The notes below the pieces were generated by a model. It saw only the letters and a list, made by a program, of their open reading frames with translations, was not told the origin of the DNA and searched no databases. This document shows positions 35,369 to 44,011 of a stretch of 64,000 nt of DNA, piece after piece; the stretch's first letter is position 1, and every line of letters begins with the position of its first letter. The translations under genes and the position numbers were made by a program. Source of the stretch: Bradyrhizobium sp. SSBR45G (GTDB lineage: Bacteria > Pseudomonadota > Alphaproteobacteria > Rhizobiales > Xanthobacteraceae); NCBI RefSeq assembly GCF_030159255.1, contig NZ_BSCT01000004.1, forward strand, positions 295,578-359,577, given 5' to 3'.

Positions 35369-35752
35369 TCAGCGGCAGTTCCAGGTCGTGCCTTGCGCGC
35401 AAGCCGCGTTCGGGCTTTCGCCGCCATAGATCTGATAGGGATATTCGCCCTTGCGATAATAGCCATAGGCGTTCGGGTTCGCGCCGTAGTAGGCCGGCGC
35501 CTCGTAGTACGCCGGACCGCCATAGGCCGGACCATCATAATAGTCATAGGCGTTCCGGCTTGCGGCGATCGCAAGACCGGTGCCGATGGCGCCTGCCGCA
35601 AGTGCGGCGCCGACCGCAGCGCCACCGCCACCGCCGCCGTGCCAGCGCCCATTTCGCGCGTCGGCACTGGTCGGGGCGAGGGCGCCGATCGCGAGTGCGG
35701 TCAATGAAGCGATAACGGCCGTGCGGCCGAGCAGAACATTCTTGGTCGACAT
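35369..35752 (-). CDS. Small secreted Gly/Tyr-rich protein
   Basis: The 127-residue product has a Sec signal (V-I-A-S-L-T-A-L-A-I-G-A-L-A, cut after T-S-A-D-A), a glycine run (six in a row), a hydrophobic Ala/Gly segment and then a tyrosine-rich tail with AYGGPAYY and AYYGANPNAYGYY repeats. It ends with a two-cysteine motif (A-A-C-A-Q-G-T-T-W-N-C-R). This resembles the short envelope proteins near the BA14K group that are common in Rhizobiales. The role is unknown. Confidence 0.75.
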   Translation of the reverse strand: MSTKNVLLGRTAVIASLTALAIGALAPTSADARNGRWHGGGGGGAAVGAALAAGAIGTGLAIAASRNAYDYYDGPAYGGPAYYEAPAYYGANPNAYGYYRKGEYPYQIYGGESPNAACAQGTTWNCR

Positions 35753-35800
35753 ATCAGGCCTCCAGTGAAGTGCGCCGTGATTGGCGAATGTCCCCGGCGT

Positions 35801-35839
35801 CCGGCTCTGTACAGAACTGTTGACGAATGTCAGAGCCGG
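35801..35839. repeat. Inverted repeat in a 405-base gene-free gap
   Basis: CCGGCTCTG (35801-35809) and CAGAGCCGG (35831-35839) are perfect complements with a 21-base loop. Both arms are preceded within 20 bases by CGAATGT. The gap 35753-36157 shows no supportable gene. The repeat is upstream of the small secreted-protein gene and may be regulatory or a weak terminator for the minus-strand gene at 36158. Confidence 0.45.
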
Positions 35840-36157
35840 ACAAAGCCGGCAGACAGATGATCAGTTGCGGTTGGACCTGCCTTGCTTGACAGCCTGCGGC
35901 GGTCCCGAAGCGGTCCATTGCACTAGAACCGCTGCTTCGCTTTGGAGTTCCGGCGCCGCCCGAACTTCGATGCGGTTGCGCCAGTGCCGCTCCGCGGAGG
36001 AGGTAGGTGGGGCCGGCGTCCTCGATCGGGCCGCCAGCGCCCGAGGCCAAAGCGCAGCGGGACATTCAACAGCTGACAATTGTTCAGGGACGTCGATGAG
36101 ACTTGATGCGGTGAACCTGATGAGCGCGCCGTCCCGAGTTGCACGGCGGGCTCCTCG

Positions 36158-36577
36158 TCACCGCGGCTGTTGTCGTGACCTCGCCCGCCGCATTTCGTCC
36201 TGACGCATCGGCATCGCATCGACATGCTTGAACAAGGCGTCGGCTGAGAGCGGCGTCTCCGAGGCCAGCGCGGTGTGGCCGTCCTTGCCGATCAGAGTGA
36301 TCCTGAAGCGGCGGCCGTCGGCGCCAAGGGCTGAGCGGAGCTGGCGGGAGAGGGCGCTGTCGTCGAGGGCCTCCAACAGGATGATCGCGCGTTCCGACAT
36401 GCCGTCTCTGGCCGTGTCATAGATCCGGCGCTGCTGCTGCGCCGCGGCGCCGTCGGGGCCGGTGACCACCAGGACGCGGTTGGTCCATCGGTAGCGGTCG
36501 AGCGGCGAGGCCTCAGAGGCGGGCGTCATGGCGATCAATCCCAGCAGAATCGCGGTTGTGAGCAGATGCGGTCGCAT
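36158..36577 (-). CDS. DUF4174-domain exported protein
   Basis: The 139-residue protein has a signal peptide (L-L-T-T-A-I-L-L-G-L-I-A-M-T-P-A-S-E-A) and then the DUF4174 pattern: L-D-R-Y-R-W-T-N-R-V-L-V-V-T, the middle DTARDGMSERAIILLE, and F-R-I-T-L-I-G-K-D-G near the end. This domain looks like a short thioredoxin-like fold without the active-site cysteines. Function is unknown. It stands alone. Confidence 0.8.
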   Translation of the reverse strand: MRPHLLTTAILLGLIAMTPASEASPLDRYRWTNRVLVVTGPDGAAAQQQRRIYDTARDGMSERAIILLEALDDSALSRQLRSALGADGRRFRITLIGKDGHTALASETPLSADALFKHVDAMPMRQDEMRRARSRQQPR

Positions 36578-36701
36578 GTCCCGGACCTCGTGATGGCGTC
36601 ATGACCTGAACGTGGTCGGCGGCGGGCCGGATCTGTGGTCCGTGCCGCCGGCTGCAAGCGGTCCGCGATGCGATGGCCCTTCTCGTTGCGCACTGCCGGG
36701 T

Positions 36702-37208
36702 CTATCGGTTGCCCTGATCCTCGATCGGGACATCGTCCCAGGGGCGATAATACAGCTTGCTGCAGGCCTCGCGCAGAATGCCACCCTCGATCGCCAGGTC
36801 GTCACGATAGGCTTTCTCGACGAATTTGAGCGTGTCGACGTGCCGTGCTTCGAAGTACATCTGGTGCACGTCCTCGCGGCCGGCGCCGAACACGATGCGG
36901 CCGACCTTGCTCCAGATCGAGGCCATCGTGCACATCCCGCAGGGCTGCAGGGTGGTGTAGAGCGTGGCGCCGCGCAGCTCACCGTTGTCGAAGCCGCGTC
37001 CGGCGGCGCGGATGGCCTCGATCTCCGCGTGGGCCGTGGCGTCATGCTTGGTCGCCACGTGGTTGCGTTCGGCCGCGATGATCTCGGAGCCCAGCACGAT
37101 CACGCAGCCGATCGGCGACAGCGCGGGATCTGCGCCATCCTGGATGGCGACCTTGATCGCCTCCAGCATGAAGTGTTCGTCGGTTTTCAGGTTCGGCACG
37201 AGGAGCAT
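36702..37208 (-). CDS. Nucleoside/cytidine-type deaminase
   Basis: The 168-residue zinc enzyme has the deaminase motifs HAEIEAI (zinc histidine and proton-shuttle glutamate) and PCGMC (two zinc cysteines), separated by 29 residues. The start chosen is ATG 37208 (M-L-L-V-P-N-L), where conserved sequence begins; the upstream 20 residues are poor. It fits the tRNA-adenosine/guanine/cytosine deaminase group, and the long C-terminal tail (YYRPWDDVPI) is closer to nucleoside deaminases than TadA. The substrate is not decidable here. Confidence 0.85.
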   Translation of the reverse strand: MLLVPNLKTDEHFMLEAIKVAIQDGADPALSPIGCVIVLGSEIIAAERNHVATKHDATAHAEIEAIRAAGRGFDNGELRGATLYTTLQPCGMCTMASIWSKVGRIVFGAGREDVHQMYFEARHVDTLKFVEKAYRDDLAIEGGILREACSKLYYRPWDDVPIEDQGNR

Positions 37209-37320
37209 CCTGACGGTGACGTCTGCGGCCGACGACGATCGCCGGCCGCGGTGAGCTGCACGGCGCAAGCCTGGCCGCCGGGGCGATAGCTCATCCTCGC
37301 CCTGACAGGGATTGACACGC

Positions 37321-37743
37321 TCAGGCTTCCAGCTGCTTCATCTCGGCGATCTTCGCCAGCAGGGTCTCGCGCTGTCGGCGCAGCGTCGCCGTGACGGCGG
37401 GGTCGCCTGCGCAGTCCTTCAGCGCGTCGTCATAGTCGGCGACGATCTGCTCTTCGCCGCTGACGAAGGACGAGAGCGCATTGGTGCCGAGGCCGGTTAC
37501 GGCGGCGCGGACGCTGATGACGGTCCTGTGGACCGTGGACATGAACGACCCGGAATCGTCCGGCGTCTCACCCATCCGGGTCAGCGCGTCATGCAGCTCC
37601 GAATGATCTCTGTCCTTCAGGGCGATCATCTCGGCAAACAGCGACTTGAGCGCGGGCGTTTCGGTGTCCTTGGCGGCTTCCTGATAGCCGTTTCGCGCAT
37701 CGACCAGCGCCGTGTGCAATGTCTTCAGACTGTCTGCAGCCAT
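37321..37743 (-). CDS. Ferritin-like four-helix protein (DUF2383/PA2169 family)
   Basis: The 140-residue product from ATG 37743 (MAADSLKTLHTALVDARNGY) is all helical, with DTETPALKSLF and DRDHSELHDAL as family landmarks: an E/H-rich helix pair typical of the DUF2383 ferritin-like group. The longer frame upstream has no match. In relatives it is linked with stress responses; whether it binds metal is unknown. It is divergent from the FucU-like gene. Confidence 0.8.
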   Translation of the reverse strand: MAADSLKTLHTALVDARNGYQEAAKDTETPALKSLFAEMIALKDRDHSELHDALTRMGETPDDSGSFMSTVHRTVISVRAAVTGLGTNALSSFVSGEEQIVADYDDALKDCAGDPAVTATLRRQRETLLAKIAEMKQLEA

Positions 37744-38009
37744 GTGGATCTCGCCGATCTGCCGGGGGTTGCACGGTTCGAAATTGCGACCACGACAATC
37801 CGCGCTTGCCGGCTTTGTTCCGTGCCGCAGCGCTCTGCCGCAGGGGGCTGCCCGCGTGCGCCCGCACGCATTGGCGCCATCGGCGCAGGTCAGGAATGTC
37901 TGGATCGGCCAACCAGAATGACGCACCATCCGACCGAACGCCGACGCCGGTCCGGCCGCGAGAATCGGGGACAGTCGGAACGACAATGCAAACGATGCAG
38001 GGAGACACC

Positions 38010-38462
38010 ATGCTCAAATCCATCGATCCGATGCTCAATGCCGACGTGCTCTATGCGCTCCGCGCGATGGGGCATGGCGACCGGCTGGTGATCTGCGACA
38101 CCAATTTTCCGGCCGATTCGATCGCGCGGCAGACCGTGTTCGGCGAGCTCCTGCGGATCGACAATGTCAGCGCGGCCCGGGCCGTCCAGGCGGTGCTGTC
38201 GGTGCTGCCGCTCGACACCTTCATCGACGATGCCGCGGTCCGGATGGAGGTCGTCGGCAAGCCGGAGGAGGTGACGCCGGTGCAGCAGGAGGTCCAGGCG
38301 GTGATCGATCGCGCCGAAGGCCGGTCCTGGCCGCTGGTCGGCGTCGAGCGCTACAGGTTCTATGAGATGGCCAAGAGCGCCTATTGCGTGATTGCGACCG
38401 GCGAGCGCCGGTTCTACGGCTGCTTCATCTTCAGCAAGGGCGTGATTCCGCCGGAATTTTGA
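38010..38462 (+). CDS. RbsD/FucU-family sugar mutarotase
   Basis: The 150-residue protein has the RbsD/FucU landmarks: L-N-A-D-V-L-Y-A-L-R-A-M-G-H-G-D with the active histidine, V-I-C-D-T-N-F-P-A, and the C-terminal Y-C-V-I-A-T-G-E-R-R-F-Y-G. This end of the family is closer to FucU (L-fucose mutarotase). ATG 38010 has GGAGA at 38001-38005. It is about 200 bases before a sugar-acid reductase gene, so it may feed the same pathway. Confidence 0.85.
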   Translation: MLKSIDPMLNADVLYALRAMGHGDRLVICDTNFPADSIARQTVFGELLRIDNVSAARAVQAVLSVLPLDTFIDDAAVRMEVVGKPEEVTPVQQEVQAVIDRAEGRSWPLVGVERYRFYEMAKSAYCVIATGERRFYGCFIFSKGVIPPEF

Positions 38463-38658
38463 TTGGCTTCATCCTCGGACAAGCTCTCGTCGTGCCGGGC
38501 CATTGGCGGCGCAAATCACCGTCTCCACAGCTTGGATGAATTTCAGATACGAAAACAGCTTGACCCCACAAGACGATCGGTTTTTGTCGATCAAATACAA
38601 CGAAAAATGAGGGTGAGGTGATGCGCAAGGTGGTTGGTTCGTTCGTCCGTGCGGCCTG

Positions 38659-39792
38659 ATGACCGGTCGCATCCTTCAGTTCGGCACCAGCCGCTTCCTG
38701 CAGGCGCATGTCGATCTTTTCGTGCATGAGGCCCGCGCTGCGGGCCAGACCGTCGGCCCCATCACCGTCGTCCAGACGTCCGCTGCAGTGGAACGATCGG
38801 GCCGGATCGCTGCCTTTGGCGCGCCCGGCGGCTATCCCGTGATCATCCGCGGCCTCGAGAATGGCGCGCCGGTCGAGCGCCGGCTGATGGTCAGCAGCGT
38901 CGATCGCGGCCTTTCCGCCATTCACGACTGGGCTGAGCTGCGCCGGCTGTTCGCGACGTCGGTCGATGTCGTTGTCTTGAACACCGGGGATACCGGCTAT
39001 GATGTCGCTCCGGCAGACAGGCAGCCGTCGCTGCTGGCGGCCGCGCCACCGGCGTCGTTTCCCGGCAAGCTGACGGCGCTGCTCCACCATCGCTGGCAGG
39101 AGGGCGGGCAGCCCCTGACGATCCTGCCCTGCGAGCTGCTGCAACAGAACGGCCGCGCCTTGCGCGATTGCGTTGTCGCGCTCGCCGAGGCTGCGCAGAC
39201 CGCGCCTGACTTCCGGCACTGGCTGGGCGAATCCGTGCTGTGGGTCAACACGCTGGTGGACCGGATCGTCTCCGAGGCGATCGAGCCGATCGGAGCGATT
39301 GCCGAGCCATATGCGCTCTGGGCCATCGAGCGGCAGCCCGGCCTGACGCTGCCGTTCTCGCATCCGTCGGTCGTGCTTGCCGACGACCTCGAGCCGTTCG
39401 AGCGGCTGAAGCTTCACATTCTCAATCTCGGCCACACCGTGCTGGCCGATCTCTGGCTCCAACAGGGAAAGCCCGCGCAGCAGACGGTGCGGCAGATGCT
39501 GGCGGAGCCGCGGATCCGGAGCGAGCTGGAGAATGTATATCGGCAGGAGGTCTTGCCTGGCTTTGCGATGCGCGGCATGCGCGACCAGGCGGAGGCCTAT
39601 ATGGCCACGACGCTGGAGCGTTTTCTCAACCCCTTCCTGGCGCATCGGCTCGCCGACATCGCGCAGAACCATGCGGCCAAGGTCGAGCGCCGCATTGCAG
39701 GCTTTCTTGCCTGGGCGGCCGACGGCGGGGCGCAACTCACGGCGCCCGTGCTGCGCGCCATCGTCGCCCGCGCTGCCGGGGCGACGCCATGA
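38659..39792 (+). CDS. Mannitol dehydrogenase-family oxidoreductase (tagaturonate/fructuronate reductase-like)
   Basis: The 377-residue protein has the N-terminal NAD site variant I-L-Q-F-G-T-S-R-F-L-Q-A-H-V-D, VVLNTGDTGYD, and the catalytic block KLHILNLGHT (K-x4-N-x2-H) that marks polyol-specific long-chain dehydrogenases. The length suits UxaB-like proteins without the extended mannitol dehydrogenase tail. It would reduce or oxidise a keto-uronate. It is followed by a gene remnant and a strong hairpin. Confidence 0.85.
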   Translation: MTGRILQFGTSRFLQAHVDLFVHEARAAGQTVGPITVVQTSAAVERSGRIAAFGAPGGYPVIIRGLENGAPVERRLMVSSVDRGLSAIHDWAELRRLFATSVDVVVLNTGDTGYDVAPADRQPSLLAAAPPASFPGKLTALLHHRWQEGGQPLTILPCELLQQNGRALRDCVVALAEAAQTAPDFRHWLGESVLWVNTLVDRIVSEAIEPIGAIAEPYALWAIERQPGLTLPFSHPSVVLADDLEPFERLKLHILNLGHTVLADLWLQQGKPAQQTVRQMLAEPRIRSELENVYRQEVLPGFAMRGMRDQAEAYMATTLERFLNPFLAHRLADIAQNHAAKVERRIAGFLAWAADGGAQLTAPVLRAIVARAAGATP

Positions 39793-39849
39793 GCCGCCAT
39801 CTACAAGACCTATCACGGCGCCGATCTGCCGGCGGACATGCTGACCTGA
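39793..39849 (+). pseudogene. In-frame coding-like remnant after the reductase stop
   Basis: Directly after the TGA at 39790-39792 and in the same frame, the DNA reads A-A-I-Y-K-T-Y-H-G-A-D-L-P-A-D-M-L-T then TGA. The composition looks like protein, and it has no start codon. It may be the C-terminal remnant of a lost gene or a former tail. I cannot name the parent family with certainty. Confidence 0.35.
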
Positions 39850-39856
39850 GACCAAT

Positions 39857-39882
39857 CCGGTCCACCGCTCGCGGTGGACCGG
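39857..39882 (+). terminator. Strong hairpin downstream of the reductase
   Basis: CCGGTCCACCG (39857-39867), tetraloop CTCG, CGGTGGACCGG (39872-39882): an 11-bp perfect stem. It is followed by GCCTCGTTCC, so the T tract is weak. It lies 37 bases before the alcohol dehydrogenase start; it may limit read-through. Confidence 0.55.
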
Positions 39883-39919
39883 GCCTCGTTCCACCTTCAT
39901 CAAAGAAAGACAGCAAGCC

Positions 39920-40930
39920 ATGCAAGTACTGCTGTGCGACGAACCGGGTCAGCTGCGGGTCATCGATCGCCCGCCACCCCAACCCGCGGAAGGCGAGGCG
40001 CTGATCCGCATTCGCCGGATCGGCATCTGCGGCACCGACTTCCATATCTTCCAGGGCAAGCATCCCTTCCTGCAATATCCGCGGGTGATGGGTCACGAGC
40101 TGTCCGGCACGGTCGAAGCCGCACCGGCCGGCAGCGGCCTGCAGCCGGGGCAGAACGTCTATATCGTGCCTTATCTCGCCTGCGGGCGCTGCGTCGCCTG
40201 CCGCAAGGGCATCACCAATGCCTGCCAGAACATCCGCGTGCTCGGTGTCCATATGGACGGCGGCATGGCGGAGCTGCTCTGCGTTCCCGCGCAATATGCC
40301 ATCCCGGTCGGCGACACCTCGCTCGACGACGCGGCCATGATCGAATTCCTGGCGATCGGCGCCCACGGGGTGAAGCGCGGCGGTGTCTCGTCGCAGGACC
40401 GGGTGCTCGTGGTCGGCTCGGGGCCGATCGGCATGTCAGCCGTCGTCTTCGCCAAGGCGCGCGGCGCCCACGTCACCGTCATGGATCTGCGTGAGGACCG
40501 CCTGGCCTTCACGCAGCACAGCCTCGGCGCCGACGCGACGCTGATCGCCGACGCCGATGCGGAGCGCAAGGCCGGCGCCGCCACGTCGGGCGACTTCTTC
40601 GACGTCGTGATCGACTGCACCGGCAACCAGCCTTCGATGCAGCGCGGCTTCGGCTTCGTGGGACATGGCGGACGCTACGTGCTGGTCAGCGTGGTGCCGA
40701 CGGACATCACCTTCTCCGACCCCGAATTCCACAAGCGCGAGACCACGCTGTTCGCGAGCCGCAATGCGCAGCCGGACGATTTCGCCGAGGTGGTGCGTCA
40801 GATGCAGGCCGGGCGCGTGCCGACCCGCGCGATGCGCACCCATTCCGGGCCGCTGAGCGACGGGCCGGAGCTGTTCCGCAGCTGGCTGCGTCCCGAGGCG
40901 GGTGTCATCAAGGCGATCCTGGAGCTCTGA
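39920..40930 (+). CDS. Zinc-dependent alcohol dehydrogenase, sorbitol/L-galactonate dehydrogenase-like
   Basis: The 336-residue medium-chain enzyme has catalytic zinc ligands in GICGTDFH and GHE, the structural-zinc cluster CGRCVACRKGITNAC (four cysteines), and the Rossmann G-S-G-P-I-G. This branch includes L-galactonate, L-fuconate and threonine dehydrogenases. Placed with a FucU-like and UxaB-like gene it suggests oxidation of a sugar acid. The remnant of altronate dehydratase directly downstream supports a hexuronate-type context. Confidence 0.88.
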   Translation: MQVLLCDEPGQLRVIDRPPPQPAEGEALIRIRRIGICGTDFHIFQGKHPFLQYPRVMGHELSGTVEAAPAGSGLQPGQNVYIVPYLACGRCVACRKGITNACQNIRVLGVHMDGGMAELLCVPAQYAIPVGDTSLDDAAMIEFLAIGAHGVKRGGVSSQDRVLVVGSGPIGMSAVVFAKARGAHVTVMDLREDRLAFTQHSLGADATLIADADAERKAGAATSGDFFDVVIDCTGNQPSMQRGFGFVGHGGRYVLVSVVPTDITFSDPEFHKRETTLFASRNAQPDDFAEVVRQMQAGRVPTRAMRTHSGPLSDGPELFRSWLRPEAGVIKAILEL

Positions 40931-40935
40931 CGCCG

Positions 40936-41034
40936 ATGATGGCAGCCCGCGTCCTGCGCCTTGATCAGGACGACAACGTCGTCGCCGCGGTCAACGGCCT
41001 CCCAGGCCGGGGCCGCGGACGATTGCCGCGGTGA
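40936..41034 (+). pseudogene. Truncated N-terminus of an altronate dehydratase (UxaA SAF domain)
   Basis: Five bases after the alcohol dehydrogenase, ATG 40936 opens a 32-codon frame whose residues A-R-V-L-R-L-D-Q-D-D-N-V-V-A-A-V-N-G-L look like the start of the UxaA/GarD family SAF domain (V-L-R-L-x-x-x-D-N-V-x-x-A). It stops soon after. A one-base shift at about 41002 continues as Q-A-G-A-A-x-D-D, as expected for the family, so a frameshift and deletion are likely. The rest of the gene is missing. Confidence 0.5.
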
Positions 41035-41142
41035 TGGCGGCATCGTAGGCTCGCGTGCTAAGCGCCCCCGGCGGCGCGATCGTCGACCGGGTTTTGCCGG
41101 GACATGCGATGGCACGAAACATCACGGAGAGCCGTTGGTTTG

Positions 41143-41475
41143 ATGGACGATGACGACCGCAGCGGGCAGATATCGCAGATCGAGGCCCGGCTCGATGAGC
41201 TTGCCGACGTGGCCGAGCGGTGTCGAAAGATCATCCTGGTCTCGAAGTTCTTGATCTATGTCGGCGCCGGAACACTGCTCGGCGCAGTGCTGGGCCTGCT
41301 CGGGTCCAATGCGGTTGCCGCCCTCGGTGCGATTGCTGCGGTTCTGGGCGGCATCGTTTCACTGGGATCGAACGTCAGCACATTGCGGGAAACCATGGCG
41401 GCGATGGCTGCCGCTGAGGCGTTGCGCTCCGACCTGATCAGCAGCATCGATCTGCGCCTGGTTGGCGACGGGTGA
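41143..41475 (+). CDS. Small membrane protein of unknown function
   Basis: The 110-residue product from ATG 41143 has an acidic start (M-D-D-D-D-R), a coiled-coil helix, then two hydrophobic segments (IILVSKFLIYVGAGTLLGAVLGLLG and AVAALGAIAAVLGGIVSLG shown in part) and a C-terminal helix. GGAGAG lies 12 bases upstream, a little far. No known family is recognised. Confidence 0.65.
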   Translation: MDDDDRSGQISQIEARLDELADVAERCRKIILVSKFLIYVGAGTLLGAVLGLLGSNAVAALGAIAAVLGGIVSLGSNVSTLRETMAAMAAAEALRSDLISSIDLRLVGDG

Positions 41476-41702
41476 AGGTTTGCCCGTCGGGCAGTCGCGC
41501 CAGCCGGCCTGCCAATAGCTGTGGCCGTCTCGCGCGCGAGATGGCGCGGCCGTTTTGAGCCGCGCGGATGGACCCGGACTCCATCGGCGGCCTGTGGCGC
41601 AAGGGGCGGCGTTGCGGACCTGCACGGCGGCTGGTGCCGCAGGCCCGACTCTTTTCCCATGGCTCGATCGTCTTGGCTTCATCTGGAGAATGGAGCATCG
41701 TC

Positions 41703-42461
41703 ATGAGCCTGAAGGACAAGAACGTCGTCGTCACCGGGGGAAGCCGCGGTCTCGGACTGGGATTGGTGGAAGCCCTCGTCGGTCACGGCGCCAAGGTGAC
41801 CGTCGTCGCCCGTGGCGTCGAGGCGCTGGAGGCCGCTGCTGCCCGCCTGGGCGTTGCCACCATCGCGGCGGATGTCACCGATGAAGCCGCCGCGCATCGC
41901 ATCGTTCGCGACGTGCGCCCCGACATCCCGGTGCTGAATGCCGGCACCACGCCGCAGATGGGCCGGCTGGATCAGCTGAGCTGGAAGGAGTTTTCGGTGG
42001 CCTGGGAGACGGATGTGAAGGCGGGCCTGTACTGGCTGCAGGCGGCGCTCAAGCTCCCGCTCAAGCCTGGAAGCCGCGTGCTGGTCGGATCGAGCGGCGC
42101 AGCGGTGACCGGCTCGCAGATGTCGGGCGGCTATGGCGGTGCCAAGCGCATGCTCTGGTTCATGGCGAAATACGCCAACGGCGTGTCCCAGGAGCAGAAC
42201 CTCGGCATCCGCTTCCAGGCGATCGTGCCGCGCATGATGATCCCTGGCACCGGCGTCGGCGATGCCGCCGCGGGGGCCTATGCGAGGGCCATGGGCATCA
42301 CGCCGGACGCGTTCGTCACCCGCTTCGGCGCGCCGATGCCGCCGCGGGTGTTCGGTGACCGTGTGGTCTCGGTGCTGGAGGACCCGCAATTCGCCGATGG
42401 CATCGTGTTCGGTCTCAACGGCGATGACGGTGTGACCGTCATGGAAGGAGCTGCCGCTTGA
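41703..42461 (+). CDS. Short-chain dehydrogenase/reductase
   Basis: The 252-residue SDR has the cofactor loop TGGSRGLGLG, catalytic serine in GSSGAAVTGS and the active Y-x3-K as Y-G-G-A-K (YGGAKRML). The N-A-G strand reads V-L-N-A-G-T. ATG 41703 is clear; a longer frame upstream is a shadow. Its stop overlaps the start of an ECF sigma factor (TTGA), so they are made together; in ECF families with SnoaL tails, the coupled oxidoreductase is often the controlled or sensed partner. Confidence 0.88.
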   Translation: MSLKDKNVVVTGGSRGLGLGLVEALVGHGAKVTVVARGVEALEAAAARLGVATIAADVTDEAAAHRIVRDVRPDIPVLNAGTTPQMGRLDQLSWKEFSVAWETDVKAGLYWLQAALKLPLKPGSRVLVGSSGAAVTGSQMSGGYGGAKRMLWFMAKYANGVSQEQNLGIRFQAIVPRMMIPGTGVGDAAAGAYARAMGITPDAFVTRFGAPMPPRVFGDRVVSVLEDPQFADGIVFGLNGDDGVTVMEGAAA

Positions 42462-43366
42462 GCCGCGGCCGGCACGCGTCCGAGGCTGCGCGGACCGAGC
42501 TCATCGCGCTGGCGGAACGGCTGCGGCCGGAGCTGCACCGCTACTGCGCGCGACTGATGGGCTCGGTCATCGACGGCGAGGACGTTGTCCAGGACGCTCT
42601 CGCGCGCGCGCTCGCTGCCGTCGACGACATGCGGGCGGTCGCGTCGCCGCGCGCCTGGCTGTTCCGCATCGCGCATAATCGCGCGCTCGACCTGCTGCGC
42701 AGCCGCGCGCTCCGGGCCGCAGACCCGATCGACGCGGCGGACAACATCGCAGACACCGCCGCCCCGGATCCCGTGGAGATGATGATGCGCCGGGAGGCGA
42801 TCGAGACGGCCATATCGCGCTTCACCGAGCTGCCGCTCCACCAGCGCAGCGTGCTGATCCTCAAGGATGTCCTGGATGAGCCGCTCGCGGACATCGCAGC
42901 GCTGCTCGATCTCACGGTCGACGCGGTGAAAGCGCATCTCGCCCGCGGCCGCGCGCGCCTGCGCGAGATCAACGCCACCGCCGCCGATCCGCCGCCTGCA
43001 CGGCCGGTGTCCGATGCGGTGGCGCGCTACGTGGCGATGTTCAACCAGCGCGACTGGGACGGCTTGCGCGCGCTGCTGGCCGGCGATGTCAAGCTAAACC
43101 AGTCCACGCATCCCGTGCGTTCCGGCGCGGCCGATGTCGGCATGTTCTTCAGCATCTACGCCCGAACGGAAGACATCTGGCTCGCACCCGCATGGCTCGA
43201 GGGTAGGGAGGTGATCGCCGTCTTCGACCGGAGGACGGATCAGAACCCAAGTTACTTCATGTGGCTTGGGTGGCGCGACGGAAGGATCAGCTTCATCCGC
43301 GACTACCGCTATGTCCGCTATGTCGTCGCCGACGCCGAGCTGGTGCTCGCACCGGACGGCCAATAG
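42458..43366 (+). CDS. ECF sigma factor with SnoaL-like C-terminal domain
   Basis: The 302-residue protein has sigma region 2 (DGEDVVQDALARALAAVDD ... PRAWLFRIAHNRALDLLR), region 4 (LPLHQRSVLILKDV, then A-D-I-A-A-L-L-D-L-T-V-D-A-V-K) and, from about 190, a SnoaL-like tail (AMFNQRDWDGLRALLAGDV). It starts at TTG 42458 with AAGGAG seven bases upstream, overlapping the SDR stop. It recalls ECF41/SigJ-type factors in which the tail controls activity and no anti-sigma gene is needed; however the WLPEP and DGGGK motifs of ECF41 are not seen. Confidence 0.88.
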   Translation: MSRGRHASEAARTELIALAERLRPELHRYCARLMGSVIDGEDVVQDALARALAAVDDMRAVASPRAWLFRIAHNRALDLLRSRALRAADPIDAADNIADTAAPDPVEMMMRREAIETAISRFTELPLHQRSVLILKDVLDEPLADIAALLDLTVDAVKAHLARGRARLREINATAADPPPARPVSDAVARYVAMFNQRDWDGLRALLAGDVKLNQSTHPVRSGAADVGMFFSIYARTEDIWLAPAWLEGREVIAVFDRRTDQNPSYFMWLGWRDGRISFIRDYRYVRYVVADAELVLAPDGQ

Positions 43367-43466
43367 CGTCGTCGCGCGGGCCTGCTCGGGAGGTTGGCCC
43401 CGTTCGGATCCCGCGCGCATTCGGGTGCGATGATGTTGCGGCGGGAGGGCTCGGGATTCAGGGGTC

Positions 43467-43817
43467 TCACCCGCGCGCCTGCTGCCAATGCGGATAGGTG
43501 ACGTAGGCCGTGACTGCGCCCTCGTCATGCGAGCGGATGGTGACGGCGGATCCCTTCGGCATATGCACGATATCGCCCGGACCGGCGGTGACGGTGCCGC
43601 CCATGCTCGTGACCGACAGCCGGCCTGCGAGCACCACCATGACGTCATCGACGGCCATCGTCTCGACCAGGCTCTGGTCGGGTCCGTAGCGGCCGAAGCC
43701 GATGCTGACAGGCGCGCCTTGCCGCTGGTCGATCACATTGGCTGCGAACACCTCGCCATCCTGTCCGGGCGAGCGCTCGAACAAGGAGTCGGTCACGGCG
43801 AACTTGCGTACGGTCAT
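43467..43817 (-). CDS. Cupin-domain protein
   Basis: The 116-residue protein begins MTVRKFAVTDSLFE and has the small beta-barrel pattern V-D-D-V-M-V-V-L-A-G-R-L-S-V, then A-G-P-G-D-I-V-H-M-P-K-G, which is the second cupin motif with histidine. ATG 43817 is preceded by GGAGGAAC. The EutQ-like group is the closest I recognise. It faces the ECF gene end to end; function is unknown. Confidence 0.8.
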   Translation of the reverse strand: MTVRKFAVTDSLFERSPGQDGEVFAANVIDQRQGAPVSIGFGRYGPDQSLVETMAVDDVMVVLAGRLSVTSMGGTVTAGPGDIVHMPKGSAVTIRSHDEGAVTAYVTYPHWQQARG

Positions 43818-44011
43818 AATGTTCCTCCGGCGTCGGCTAGATGTCTTCTGGGGTACCGCCCGGTCAACGCGTGGCCCAGTTGCTTTGTTCACGGCGTCAT
43901 CGGCGCGGCCATCGCGGGCCCGCTTTGCGGAGTGTGGTGCACACGGTGGTCAGGGATCACGCGGACAGTCGATACCCGGTCTTCCCTGCGCCTCTTTAAT
44001 GGAGGTGCCAA

